Assembly: GCA_013180625.2 (NCBI GenBank)
Contig: SNVD02013187.1
Coordinates: forward strand, 1-64,000
Source: Boswellia sacra
Lineage: Eukaryota; Streptophyta; Magnoliopsida; Sapindales; Burseraceae
Length of the DNA stretch: 64,000 nt
Direction: 5' to 3'
The translations under genes were made by a program, and so were the position numbers. The notes under the pieces are model-generated. The model was given only the letters and a program-made list of their open reading frames with translations. It did no database searches and was not told the origin of the DNA. The stretch's first letter is position 1. The number at the start of each line of letters is the position of its first letter. Positions 12,710 to 24,269 of the stretch are shown here, one piece after another.

Positions 12710-14375
12710 TTCTTTATGTACTTATTTGAGAATTAGAATTTAAGAATTAATGAGAAGGTAGAAGTGTGGTTTGCTAGCTTGGTGCCATTTTTTTCAAGCA
12801 GGTGTTTATGAAATTAGATTTTTTTTTTTTGTATACATATAAGAACTATTATTATAAAATTATAATATTAAAAATATTATTTTATTGGAAAAAATTATTT
12901 GTCCACTCTATTGGGCTAAAAAAGAATGATAAAATCTCACCTTTGAACAGGCTCTGTGTTAGCCCAAACAAATTATGGGCCTGAATTCAGTTCTTTCAAT
13001 TCTATTTTTGGGCTTTCTGTATAGAAACCATGAAGCACAAGCTGGGTCAACATAATTTTCTTTTCTATGAATGAAATTCCCACGACTTTGGATTGTTTTT
13101 ATTTATTTACTTGAATAGATGCATTATTAAGATCAAATCTATCTAATTAATAGTTATTGTTCATCTAATTCATAAAATAATGTTCAATTGAATGTAATGT
13201 ACAATTGTTATTTTCCATAGGAATGATATAATTTGTTAAAATTTTTTGCAGAATTTTTTTAAGTGTTATCTCGAATAACGTGTTTATCATATCGCTCACC
13301 ATAGTATCTTAACATTATAAGATGAACATGTAAAAAGACTAATTTGAGATAAAAATTTGTCAATAATAACGAGAAAATATAGAACTACTCAATATAAATA
13401 AAATTATTAAATATTATTAGTTCTCTGACTTACATATCTCTTTAGGAGTGTGGTACAATGCCAAAGATTTGATCTTTATTATTTATTATCGGTTAATCTA
13501 CAATTTATCTCATATATCGTTGCATCTCATTTTACAAAGAAATAATTAGAAATAAACCATATTTAAGAATTATGTTACAAATAAACACATAAAAAATAAA
13601 AATTGCATTGCTCTAATTACCTTTGTCCTATGAACTCTTTGGCCCCTATCTCAAAATTATGTACGGGTAATTTTGTCATAAAAAGAATAAGATGGAGGGG
13701 GAAAATATTGCTTCTATGTGTTTGCTCTGCCTGAACTCTTCAAGAATGCGTAGAGAACTTCCAATGCTACTGCAATTGCATCACCCACACAAAATTGCCA
13801 TTGCGATATGTATAATAAATATTCTTAAATATTTTAGTTAAAGTTTATTATAATGAATTAATTATCTAACAAATAAATTTGCTTAACATATAAATAAATT
13901 TATTAAAATGATGAAAATAAAACTTAACATTTTTAACTTTAATTAATCATAATTTTAAAAAAATAAATTTACTAAAAATGATATTTTATTTACTGATTTT
14001 AGTTAGATCTCTATAAGTTGAAAAGAGTATTTAAAGAGAATTATTTACTTTAGCAATATTAATGTATCATATTACAAGTTTACCTATTTTCTAAAATTTA
14101 ATCCCCAAGTTTTCAAATCTGAAGGCATAAGTTAATTAGCTAGTCAAATAAGATAGCGTTTCCTTTGTTTTTTACTATAATTTTAAATTTCATTAAAAAT
14201 AATATTACACAATAAAAATTTTCATATTATGTCATAGAAATTCATGAGGCTTTAGCCAGAAATTGTAGCATTATCTACTTAAATTCTTAATTAATTTCAT
14301 TTTTTTATTTACTGTTACATCACATCATGTTAATCAATTTATATAAAAATTTTGTAAATATAAAATTATTCGTTT
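12710..14375. other. Intergenic DNA without recognisable genes
   Basis: AT-rich sequence up to the outer retrotransposon. One ORF at 12802-12984 starts in a T run inside AT-rich sequence and has no recognisable motif, so I do not call it. Confidence 0.45.
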
Positions 14376-15649
14376 TGTGGATGGTATATTGTTAATTCTT
14401 TTAAAGAAAATAAAATCCCTCTTAAGTCAGCTCAATGATCTTTGTGGAGTCTAAGCATCAACCGAGCAACCCTTTCTAAAGGTGAGCCCTCAAAGGTGTG
14501 AAAGACCTAGCTATTTGGAGTTGAGTAGGAACTATCAAACACAGGATGAACTGCAACTTTCTACTGGACTAAGTCTCACTGGACTGAGGCTTAGTTCGGT
14601 AAGCCATAATAACCCCATATGGATGGTGAAATTACATAGGAACTCATAGTTTCACTCATGATTTCCTTCATTCTACACTTACACAACTTCAATGTCACAA
14701 GTCTTTCAAGGCCACCATACTGAGGTGTAGTTCGATAACGATTTGGCATCTACAAACTGGTCTCTAGCTCGTTGATTAATAACTCATCAAAGCCACAACA
14801 TTATTATTTATAAATAAAGTAATATTGATTGGCCATATGGTAACACCTTAGTACTTTGAAATTAGGGTTGTGAACTCACTAAAAAATCATCTAGAATAGT
14901 AGATAAGGTTACATATTAGAGACCTACTATATAAAACCATTTATACCCCCAAGGCAAGGGATTCTCTTTTGACAATCCCTAAGAACATACCTAGGATATT
15001 AGGCTTTATCATTTTCTCTTTCTCTACCAACTTTATAGCTATTGTTACATTGTTTTTATCCATGAAACACTTACTTGACACTCATTTCCCACTTATTTTC
15101 ACCACAAACGCTTACCCTAAACTAACTTGTTGGTGAAAACCTAGTGTCCTCTGACCGCTTTTATGTGTTGCAGCTTCTAGAGGACTTGTGAAAAGGTATA
15201 GGAGCCATTTTGACCACTATAGAAACACCTTAGAGGCTTTAGAGCAACAACCTTGGGTTGAAGAAGGATATCATTTCATAAATAACCAGTGGCACCATGT
15301 CGAGAGTGCCTCGAATTGTTAGAAGCTTATCTATAGCTTATCCCAACAAGGTTTTCTCTAAACACCATCTTACCCCCATACATGCTATTGCTTGAATCTT
15401 AGTTCATCCTATACTTTTCAGCACTTATACTTTAGTTCATACCTCACCACTCTCCATTTCCCATTTCCTAATTCCACTTACCAATGCTTCTCTATAGTTG
15501 AAAACATGTTTTACAAACACTAGCCCCTTCATAAAAATCGACTTCCATCATTTTGCACTCATTATCTCTTTAGAGCATTTTCATCATTTCTTTTGCTTTA
15601 TCTTGCACTTGTGTTTTATTTTGGTTGGTACAATTTTTACGCATTAATA
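14376..15649 (+). repeat. 5' LTR of the outer Ty3/gypsy element
   Basis: Starts TGTGGATGG, corresponding to TGCAGATGA at the start of the second copy, and ends just before the degraded primer-binding site. A TATA box tatataaaa is at 14928-14936; the second copy has ctatataaaa at the corresponding place. Several small indels separate the two LTRs. Confidence 0.6.
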
Positions 15650-15666
15650 GTTGGTGCTATCTATGG
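15650..15666 (+). other. Degraded primer-binding site of Tat-like type
   Basis: The sequence GTTGGTGCTATCTATGG directly follows the LTR. It resembles the TTGGCGCCGTCTGTGG primer-binding site common in plant Ty3/gypsy Tat-lineage elements, with changes of the C-to-T and G-to-A kind at several positions. Lineage assignment rests mainly on this and is moderate. Confidence 0.5.
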
Positions 15667-15749
15667 AGTGTTAGTCATTGTTCTTGGTTTCTACTAAGGT
15701 GTGAAGTTACTATTTTACCCCTTGTTTGTGTTGATCGAGTTTTGAGAGA

Positions 15750-15986
15750 ATGGATGGTATGGAAGCTAGTGTCACTAATAACCTGTGACAAGCTGCTAGG
15801 TCTAAGAACATTAGGCAAGTCATGATAAGATAGGCTACTCAAAACCAAAGAATGGAAGACATAAAAACTGAAATAAGGAACCTCAAAGAGGACAATGCCT
15901 AGTTGAGAACTATGCTTTTTGAGGAAAATGCATAGTTGAAAGCAATGCTCACTAAGTTGATGGAAAAGGAATGGGACAACCTCTAG
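15750..15986 (+). pseudogene. Broken Gag N-terminal fragment of the outer element
   Basis: From ATG 15750 one frame shows a coherent acidic, coiled-coil-like segment with repeated E-N-A-x-L and M-L spacing, but it has five stops in 79 codons: TGA at 15786 and TAG at 15831, 15900, 15933 and 15984. Each can arise from CGA or CAG by one C-to-T change. Two of them sit at the same place in an internally repeated motif, which supports CAG as the origin. The frame fades after 15986. Confidence 0.5.
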
Positions 15987-17234
15987 TTTAAGGACTCCGT
16001 ATAAACTTATGTATATAAATTGATGTGGCATTGCTCATTTATTCATATATCACCACCATTCATTAATTGAGCAGATTTTATATATTTATTACTCCAATCA
16101 CCTTCTATATCAGCAAGACTTCGTACAAAAAGCATGTAAGACTAAATGAGTCCATTATTTAAACCATTCCGAATGCAGTTCGATTCCTATCATTCTCTTA
16201 TATTCATTTTGTATATTTTAAGTACTCCAGTTCAATAGTAGTTATCCTTATACCTCGTTATGCATCAATGATCCAAGCACACCTATTTAGTTTACTAATT
16301 TGTATATAAAAAACAAAACCTAACATAAACAAACTTCCCAAGCAAATCAAATGCACAAATATGCTACCATTTTTACAAGATCTGAGGCATCCATTGTATG
16401 TTAAAAATATTAAAAAGAAGAAGAAGAAGAAAACAAACAAAAAAGAGAAAGAAGAAGACAATGATTTGAAGGAATGTTTGAAGAATTATAAAATGAAGCA
16501 AGAATAGAAGAGAGAACAAAAAGGAAAAAGAAAAAAATCTTAATACCTTGGATCTGCACTTATGACTAGAGAGAAATTAGAAGATTCAAGGATTATTTAC
16601 AGCCTTAAAATGCCTCCGACGCATCGGAATGTTAAAAGCTAACGAATCTGATAAGACCTAAAAAAATGAAAAGAGAGAAAGGGAAAAGGGTCTCAAAGAA
16701 CTTGAGTTTTTTGGGAAAAGATAGCAAGACGAAAAGAGAAGGGGGCAAGAACAGATAAAAAAAAAAGATAAAGAAGAGAAGGTTCAAATGTTACGTGAAA
16801 TTCAACCTCAACTTTTCAGGGATTTGTGTCAATCTTACTACACATGTCAGCTTTGGAAAAGTGTGTTTATGATAAAAGAAAATTATAAAAATAATTAAAA
16901 AAATGAGAGAATAAGAGAAAAAAATGCATGGTAGATAGAATATTTTTGTAAGAAAGCTTACGCAACACGTTTCCTTTCACTTGGCACCTCAAGTCGTTTC
17001 ACATCAAATAGTTTCAAACTTAAAAGTATAATTTGTCATCTCAATTTTAATATATGCTTTCAAGTAATTAAAGTAGTGACCACCAAGCTTGGGTTTATCA
17101 ATTTATAGATTTTGCAAATAAACATGAGATACCTTATAGTTGGGCTCATCAAATTGAACCTTAGCCTGGCTAACTTATAAAGAGGTCATATTAGCCTTGC
17201 TCCAATGCCTTTCCGATTCCTTCCAAGCTATACA
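15987..17234. other. Remnant interior of the outer element
   Basis: No coherent coding frame. It contains an A/G-rich block (16410-16800) with GAA runs and further AT-rich DNA up to the Tekay insertion point. It may hide another decayed insertion, but I see no termini. Confidence 0.4.
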
Positions 17235-17239
17235 GTACC
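17235..17239. other. Target-site duplication GTACC, left copy
   Basis: GTACC directly precedes the TGTAG start of the Tekay 5' LTR and is repeated at 26344-26348 directly after the 3' LTR. Five bases is the usual duplication for Ty3/gypsy integrases. Confidence 0.85.
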
Positions 17240-17449
17240 TGTAGAGTCTCAAATGTAAATTATATATATATATATATATATGCATTTATATATATTATAA
17301 ATTTTAGAAAATATGACTAAGGGTATTTGAGTAATTTTATGAGAATTGGGTTGGATAATAGAAGTGGGCTTGTGTTGGAAATTGGTAAAGGGGAATTGGG
17401 TTTGAATTTGAAATGGTTGGACTTAGGCCCATTGAGCCAAGGCCTCATG

Positions 17450-17457
17450 TATATAAG
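17450..17457 (+). promoter_or_regulatory. TATA box of the Tekay 5' LTR
   Basis: TATATAAG followed by a purine-rich transcribed leader. The same motif is at 24417-24424 in the 3' LTR. Position and strand fit the element's own promoter. Confidence 0.6.
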
Positions 17458-18069
17458 AGATGGGGTTTTCTAGAATGAAGGGAAGAAAAAAAAAAGAAAA
17501 AGAAGAGAAGAGGAGAAAAAGTTCACGGTTCCAGGAAAGAAAAGAAGAGAAAAAGAAGAAGTGAAAGGAGAAGAAGGAAGAGAGAAGAAAAATTTCAAGA
17601 AGCTTAGCTTGGAAAACAAGTAGGAGATTCTAACACTATACTTACTTCATGTTATGTGTTTTGTTATTGAATTGATATTGTTGTTATGTATGTGACATGT
17701 TTTGACTTGAATTCTTGGTTGTTTGGATGATGAATTATGAGTGAGTGCTTATTGCAAGTTGTTTGTTGTGATTGCATGAAGAATTATGTGTGAATTGGAG
17801 TGTTGTTGAAGTGGAGTAGAGATGATTTTGTGAAAAGTGCAGTTTATGTGACTGTCTTGTGTTGATTGAGTTGATGCATTTTTCTGGATTGAGAATTGTA
17901 TGATTTCTCATTTGATTTGGAAAATAGACGTATTAAGCTTTAATTAGTCGTTGATTTCGTTGAATTTGGAGTTAAAACGGATTTTTGGTGAATTTTTGAA
18001 GTTGGGAGTTGAATTCTGGAAATGGGACGTTTTGAACCAATTCTGGAATTCGGTTCTGGTGTTTCGCTC

Positions 18070-18320
18070 GACAGTGAACAGTATCGAGTGAACAGTATTC
18101 GAGTGTTCGAGTGAAAAGTGTCGAGTGTTCGAGTGAACAGTGTCGAGTGTTCGAGTGAACAGTGTTCGGGTGTTCGGGTGAACAGTATTGAACAGTATTC
18201 TCGAATGAACAGTATTTCGAGTAAACAGTATCGAGTGAATAGTATTCTCGAATGAACAGTGTCGAGTGAACAGTATCGAGAAACAGTGTCGAGTGAACAG
18301 TGTCGAGTGTCGAGTGTCGA
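18070..18320 (+). repeat. Degenerate GTGAACAGT / TCGAGTG repeat stretch in 5' LTR
   Basis: About 250 bp made of short units of the form GTGAACAGT separated by (T)TCGAGT. Copy number and order differ from the matching stretch at 25035-25240, so the region changes by slippage. The long minus-strand ORFs here are a by-product of the repeat. Confidence 0.75.
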
Positions 18321-18446
18321 GAAAAATTTCAGAACCACCCCAAATTGACTGTATACTTTCCAAAAAGTCTTGGATTTTGCATAAAAATCATATTTTCTTA
18401 AGATTTATCATAGTAATGATATTGTAAGACTATTAATGTATGCATT

Positions 18447-18957
18447 GGACCTTGGATGGGCCGTTTTGTATACGGATCCAAGGAGAATGCTGATAAAAGG
18501 ATGATGTGATGTGTTGGACCTTGGGTGGACCGTTCTGTATACGACCTAAGGGGAACACGGATATGATGATGTGATGTGTTGGACCTTGGGTGGACCGTTT
18601 TGTATACGGACCTAAGGGGAACACGGATATAATGATATGAGGTGTTGGACCTTGGGTGGACCGTTCTGTATACGGACCTAAGGGGAACACGGATATGATG
18701 ATGTGATGTGTTGGACCTTGGGTGGACCGTTTTGTATACGGACCTAAGGGGAACACGGATATAATGATATGAGGTGTTGGACCTTGGGTGGACCGTTCTG
18801 TATACGGACCTAAGGGGAACACGGATATGATGATGTGATGTGTTGGACCTTAGGTGGATCGTTTTGTATACGGACCTAAGGGGAACACGGATATAATGAT
18901 ATGAGGTGTTGGACCTTGGGTGGACCGTTCTGTATACGGACCTAAGGGGAACACGAA
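18447..18957 (+). repeat. Tandem array of eight ~66-bp units in the 5' LTR
   Basis: Eight copies of a unit starting GGACCTTGGGTGGACC and continuing through GTATACGGACC and ggggaacacgg. Two unit types (GTTCTGTAT...gatgatgtga and GTTTTGTAT...aatgatatga) mostly alternate, giving a 132-bp higher-order period. Within each unit CCTTGGGT..CCGT can pair with ACGG..ACCTAAGG, making a hairpin. The 66-bp period is 22 codons, so long ORFs appear on the minus strand. These are not genes. Confidence 0.9.
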
Positions 18958-19428
18958 TAGAAATTTCATGTGTGAACGAACATAACAATTTGATATATTA
19001 GTATTGGATGCCTACTCCTGTGATTGAATGTTTGTGGAATGTGAATAATTTCGTATAATGTTAGAACTTTCCTACTGGGCTTTAGGCTCACCCCCTGCCT
19101 CCACAGGTACACAGAAGGACGCTCATCCTAAAGATGTCCCATAGCTTTCTTAGGAGTCTGGAGTCAGTATGCATATAATTTTAGGGACTGTCTTGATTCT
19201 CCTAGTATGTAATGAGAGATTTTGCTTGGTGACAATTAACTGATGTAGTGATTTTGTCACCAGTGTATGTAAAATTAATTTTGAACAAATAGTCATAAGT
19301 TGTAATGAATTCTTGTGATGTATATATAAAAAAAAAATTTATGAGATATGGATGACGTAATTTGTATTAAATTCTTATTCAATCACACCCTAAAATCTCT
19401 AAATAAGAGATGTTAGGGCGTGACAGGG

Positions 19429-19440
19429 TGGTATCAGAGC
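19429..19440 (+). other. Tekay primer-binding site
   Basis: TGGTATCAGAGC, complementary to the 3' end of initiator tRNA-Met, lies three bases after the 5' LTR end. Confidence 0.9.
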
Positions 19441-19602
19441 CTAGGCTTTACAGTGGACCTATGGAAAGGAGGTAGATGGTCTGGGAAGGGTAGAGTCATG
19501 TTTGTACTCTTGCATGTGCCTTGAATAACTTTTTGTGGTGTTTATGTTCTAAATGTTGTAAATTTTGTCACTTATGTTTTTGCCACTGACAAAAATTAGA
19601 TA

Positions 19603-20772
19603 ATGAGTTCTCCTACGCGAAGTGCTTCAAGCTCTAACCCACCTGAGGGTGGTGAGAGGTCAGAATTTTCTAGGGCCATGAGAGATGTGGCCAATACATT
19701 GGCCGAAACGGTGGCAAACACGGTTAGGGAGACTCTTCGTGCTAACCCACCACCGCCGCCTCAACCAGTGTTAGAGACGGGTGTTGACAATAGAATGAAG
19801 GGTGCACTTAGAGAAGTCCAACGCCACAATCCACCTACTTTTAATGGGGAGCCCGACCCGAATGTTGCAGAAGATTGGCTTATACGAGTTGAGCGCCTCT
19901 TCAATCTTTTGCAAGTTGAAGAAGATCTACGGGTTAGGGTGGCAACTCATCTGTTGTCAGGAGAGGCATTACAGTGGTGGACGTCTGTTGAGCGTATTCG
20001 AGGAGGAAACATTCTTACATGGAAGGACTTCTCTACTGCTTTTCTGGATAAATATTTTCCTACGATTTTTCAAGACCAAAAGGAAAATGAGTTTATATAC
20101 TTGACCCAGGGGAATATGACGGTGCAACAGTATGAGGCACGATTTACTGCTTTATCCTGTTTTGTACCTGGGTTGGTGGCAGATGAGGCTAGCAAGGCCC
20201 GGAGATTTTTAAAGGGATTGAGAGATGACATCAGACCCTCAGTGGCAGTGTGTAGATTGACGACATATTCTGATGTGGTAGAGACCGCCTTAGTGGCAGA
20301 ACAGGAGATATCCCAGAGTCACAGGGTGGGGGGTATTGGCATACCTCCTAGAGGAGTGAGACAGCAGGATCGTTCAGCTAAGAGACAGAAAACTCAGTCC
20401 AGTAGGACTTCCTTTAATTCTCAGTCTCAGCAGCTGCAATCTCAAGGCTCCATGGCAAGTGGGTCCTCACAGAGTCAACGAGTTTGTTATGGGTGTGGGA
20501 AACCAGGTCACTTACGATATCAGTGTCCCAGATGTTATAGATGCGGACAATACGGTCATATACAACGGGATTGTCCGGCAGGGATGAGAGGTCCTCAGAG
20601 TACCACTAGTCAGATCCCACCGACTTCTCGACAAGGGTCAGGGTCACAGACTAGACCTCCGTTTCAAGGACGTGATACTCATTCCCATCAGACATCTCAG
20701 AGGTCTCAGGCAGCTTCTTCTCAATCCGTTAGACCTCCAAGATCAGTTCAAAACACTAGACAGCAGGGATAG
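19603..20772 (+). CDS. Tekay Gag (capsid/nucleocapsid), intact frame
   Basis: A 389-aa Gag. Residues about 70-230 are the Ty3-type capsid region ([10 protein letters not shown], then [14 protein letters not shown] and a Q-Y-E-A-R-F segment), which packages element RNA. Two CCHC zinc knuckles follow: C295-C298-H303-C308 and C311-C314-H319-C324. The C-terminus is Q/S/R-rich. The start is 163 bases after the primer-binding site. The frame ends in TAG at 20770-20772, and the protease begins in the same frame with no spacing. In relatives gag-pol is commonly one frame, so this stop may be a mutation rather than a programmed readthrough site. I cannot decide between the two. Confidence 0.88.
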   Translation: MSSPTRSASSSNPPEGGERSEFSRAMRDVANTLAETVANTVRETLRANPPPPPQPVLETGVDNRMKGALREVQRHNPPTFNGEPDPNVAEDWLIRVERLFNLLQVEEDLRVRVATHLLSGEALQWWTSVERIRGGNILTWKDFSTAFLDKYFPTIFQDQKENEFIYLTQGNMTVQQYEARFTALSCFVPGLVADEASKARRFLKGLRDDIRPSVAVCRLTTYSDVVETALVAEQEISQSHRVGGIGIPPRGVRQQDRSAKRQKTQSSRTSFNSQSQQLQSQGSMASGSSQSQRVCYGCGKPGHLRYQCPRCYRCGQYGHIQRDCPAGMRGPQSTTSQIPPTSRQGSGSQTRPPFQGRDTHSHQTSQRSQAASSQSVRPPRSVQNTRQQG

Positions 20773-23700
20773 ATGACTCAGGGACGAGTTTTTGCTTTGA
20801 CTCAACCGACAGAGCCTGCAGACCACGGAGTTGTGGGAGGTACATTACTGGTTTTTAATGCATGGGCTCGTGTTTTATTTGATTCTAGAGCTACTCATTC
20901 TTTTATATCCACCTATTTTGCATTTGCATTAGGATTAGAGTCTGAGTTGTTGGATTCTGTATTACAAGTGGAGTCACCTATGGGTAGTACTTTAGAGGTT
21001 GGGAGGATATGTCGCTCCTGTATGTTAGAAATCAATGGGCACAGGTTATCATTTGATTTGATATTTATGGATTTCACGGAGTATGATGTGATACTAGGAA
21101 TGGATTGGTTGTCTGCTTATCGAGTTCTATTGGATTGTCATAAGAAGAAAGTGATCATCCACATGTCGGATGGCATCATTTTTAGTTTTTATGGGGATAA
21201 ATATGCATTATTGCATTATCCTTTGCTTGGGTCGCAAAACAAGAAAGGGATGAGGAACATGATGGCAAGTATATTAGTAGAAGAGCCTAAAAAAGGGGTT
21301 TCTGAACTTCCTCGGGTGGTGAATGAATTTCCTGATGTTTTTCCTGAAGAATTGCCTGGGTTACCTCCAACTAGAGAAGTGGAGTTTGCTATTGAAGTGT
21401 ATCCGGGCGTGGCACCTATATCAGTTGCTCCTTACGGAATGGCTCCAGCAGAGTTGAAGGAGCTAAAGTTGCAGATAGAAGAATTGTTAGAGAGAGGATT
21501 TATTCGGCCCAGTACTTCTCCTTGGGGTGCACCAGCTTTGTTCGTGAAGAAGAAAGATGGTTCATTGCGTTTATGCATTGATTACAGGCAGTTGAATCGG
21601 GTTACAGTGAAAAACAAATATCCTTTACCTAGGATTGATGATTTGTTCGATCAATTGAGAGGATTTTGTTGTTTTTCCAAGATAGATCTTCATTCGGGTT
21701 ATCATCAATTGAGAATAAAGGAATGAGATATACCCAAAATCGCTTTTTGTACCCGGTATGGACATTATGAGTTCTTGGTCATACCATTTGGACTAACTAA
21801 TGCTCCTGCTGCCTTTATGGATTTGATGAATCGTGTTTTTAGACCTCACTTAGATCAATTTGTGATTGTGTTCGTGGATGATATTCTCATTTATTCTTCA
21901 TCTGAGGTTGAACATGAGCAACATTTACGCGTGGCACTTCAAACACTGAGAGAGCATCATCTTTATGCCAAGCTGAGTAAATGTGAATTTTGGCTATCAG
22001 AAGTAAAATTTTTAGGCCATGTGGTGTCAAGACAAGGAATCTCAGTGGATTCATCAAAAGTAGAAGCAGTTATGAAATGGGAACGATCAAAGAATGTGTT
22101 TGAAGTCCGCAGTTTCTTGGGTTTAGCAGGATACTATAGGCGCTTTGTTGAGAACTTTTCCCGATTGGCTGCTCCAATGACCAGGTTAACAAGGAAAGGA
22201 GTCAGATTCGAATGGAATGATGCATGTGAGCAAGCATTCCAAGAATTGAAGAAAAGATTAACTTCAGCACCTATCCTTGTGATACCACAATGTGGAGTTG
22301 ATTATGTAGTTTTCACCGATGCTTCCTTGGATGGGTTAGGGTGTGTGTTAATGCAACATGGTCGAGTTGTAGCCTATGCATCTCGTTAGTTGAAACCTCA
22401 TGAGCAGAATTATCCCACTCATTACCTAGAACTTGCTGCAGTAGTGTATGCTTTGAAGATTTGGCGACATTATCTGTATGGTGAGAGGTTCGAAGTCTTT
22501 TGTGATCATAAAAGTTTGAAATACATTTTCACTCAAAAAGATTTGAATATGAGACAACGAAGATGGATGGAGTATTGGGAAGACTATGATTTCTCTATCC
22601 ACTATCATCCAGGTAAGGCAAATGTGGTGGCTGATGCATTAAGTAGGAAGTCAAGGGCCATGGTTAGTGCAATGATAGGGGAGTGGAGCATGTTGCGATC
22701 TGTTTATGATTATGATATCTTGGTTGAGGATCGCGGAGATCAAATTTGCCTTTTTACACTTGTTGCCCAACCGTCTCTTGTGAATAGAGTGATTGAATGG
22801 CAACATCAAGATTCAGAGACCAAAGCCCTGTATGAGCACGTATTACACGGTGATGGGAGTGTGGATTGGACCATTGGTGCAGATGGGAGTCTACGATTCA
22901 AGGGCAGGATCTTTGTTCCATCGAGTAAAGAGGGTAAAGATGATATTCTTAAGGAATTTCATCATTCCAAATTTGTTGTTCATCCTGGTGGTACAAAGAT
23001 GTATCATGATTTACGTCGACAGTTTTGGTGGAAAGGAATGAAGAAGGATATTGCTGAATATGTGGCTAGATGCCTTACTTGTCAACAAGTGAAGGCTGAG
23101 CATCAAAGACCTGCAGAACTACTCCAACCATTGCCTGTAGCAGAGTAGAAATGGGACCACATCACCATGGATTTTGTTACTGGATTACCACGTTCTTTAA
23201 AAGGGAAGGATGCAATCTGGGTGATTGTAGATAGATTAACCAAAGTATCACACTTTCTTCCTATACGTACAACCGATTCAGTGGATGTTTTGAGTCGGCT
23301 GTACATTAAAGAAATTGTAAGATTGCATGGAGTTCCAGTTTCAGTGGTGTCAGACAGAGATCCCCGGTTTACAGCTCAATTTTGGCAAAGCCTCCAAAGA
23401 GCTATGGGCACTCAGTTGTTATTTAGTACAACCTTCCATCCTCAAACTGATGGTCAATCAGAACGTACTATTCAAATTTTAGAAGATATGATGAGAGCTT
23501 GTGTGATGGATTTCCAAGGTAATTGGGAGGATCATTTACCACTCGTGGAATTCGCATACAACAATAGCTACCAGTCAAGTATTGGAATGGCACCTTATGA
23601 GGCACTCTATGGTAGACCGTGTAGGTCTCCTTTATGTTGGATGGAAGTAGGGGAAGCTACTTTACTAGGGCCTGAGCTTGTACGAGAGACAACTGAAAAG

Positions 23701-24221
23701 GTGAAATTAATACGTCAACGTTTGCTTACAGCCCAAAGTAGACAGAAAAGCTATGCAGACAAAAGGAGACGACCATTAGAATTCAAAGTGGGGGACCATG
23801 TGTTTTTAAAGGTGTCTCCACGTAAAGGCTTGATGCGTTTTGGGCAGAAAGGTAAACTTGCTCCGCGTTATATTGGTCCATTTGAAGTCCTAAGGTGGGT
23901 TGGCGAAGTAGCTTATGAGCTAGCATTGCCGCCACAGTTATCGGGAATTTATAACACATTCCATGTATCCATGCTAAGAAAGTATGAACCTCACCCAACA
24001 CATGTACTTGACTGGAGTGAGTTGGATATCAACAAGATGTTTCATATGAAGAGGTTCCTATTCAAATCCTGGACTCGAGAGTGCAAGTCTTGCGTGGCAA
24101 GTCCATCCCATTACTCAAGGTCTTGTGGAAGCATCATGATGTTGAAGAGGCCACGTGGGAGTTAGAGTCAGAGATTCAAAGAAAGTACCCTGAACTTTTG
24201 AATGCAAGAGGTAATTTGTGA
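20773..24221 (+). pseudogene. Tekay Pol: protease, RT, RNase H, integrase, chromodomain-like tail; broken
   Basis: One frame continues from gag. Protease: [10 protein letters not shown] near 20880, where the usual DSG active site reads [15 protein letters not shown] to FVDDILIYS near 21870. RNase H: FTDASLDG near 22310. Integrase: an HHCC-type zinc region ([10 protein letters not shown]...CLTCQQ, 22960-23090), the catalytic core ([15 protein letters not shown], a late E) and a GPF motif (RYIGPFEVL). The chromodomain-like tail ends at TGA 24219-24221. Breaks: TGA 21724-21726, TAG 22387-22389, TAG 23146-23148, and a one-base loss near 24033 that shifts the tail. The stops and the protease change fit C-to-T or G-to-A events. 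The element could move only with enzymes from relatives. Confidence 0.9.
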
Positions 24222-24257
24222 TTCATGTTTTCAAATTTCGAGGACGAAATTTTTTTT

Positions 24258-24269
24258 AGGAGGGTAGGT
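24258..24269 (+). other. Tekay polypurine tract
   Basis: AGGAGGGTAGGT lies directly before the 3' LTR TG, where plus-strand DNA synthesis is primed. Confidence 0.8.

Larger units (their letters stand above)
17240..19425 (+). repeat. Tekay 5' LTR
   Basis: Begins TGTAGAGTCTC and ends GCGTGACA. It is 2186 bp, versus 2074 bp for the 3' LTR. Near the start it has 63 bp, including a (TA)n run at 17261-17281, that the 3' LTR lacks; both edges carry TAGA. It contains the promoter TATA box, a GTGAACAGT-rich stretch and the 66-bp tandem array. Confidence 0.88.

Noticed and set aside
15625..16031. ORFs on both strands at the start of the outer element interior
   Set aside because: Neither matches a family. 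The coherent reading is the broken Gag-like frame starting at 15750.
18398..18988. Long minus-strand ORF (196 aa) and overlapping frames in the Tekay LTR arrays
   Set aside because: They only translate the 66-bp tandem repeat, whose length is a multiple of three. There is no start context, homology or matching ORF integrity outside the array.
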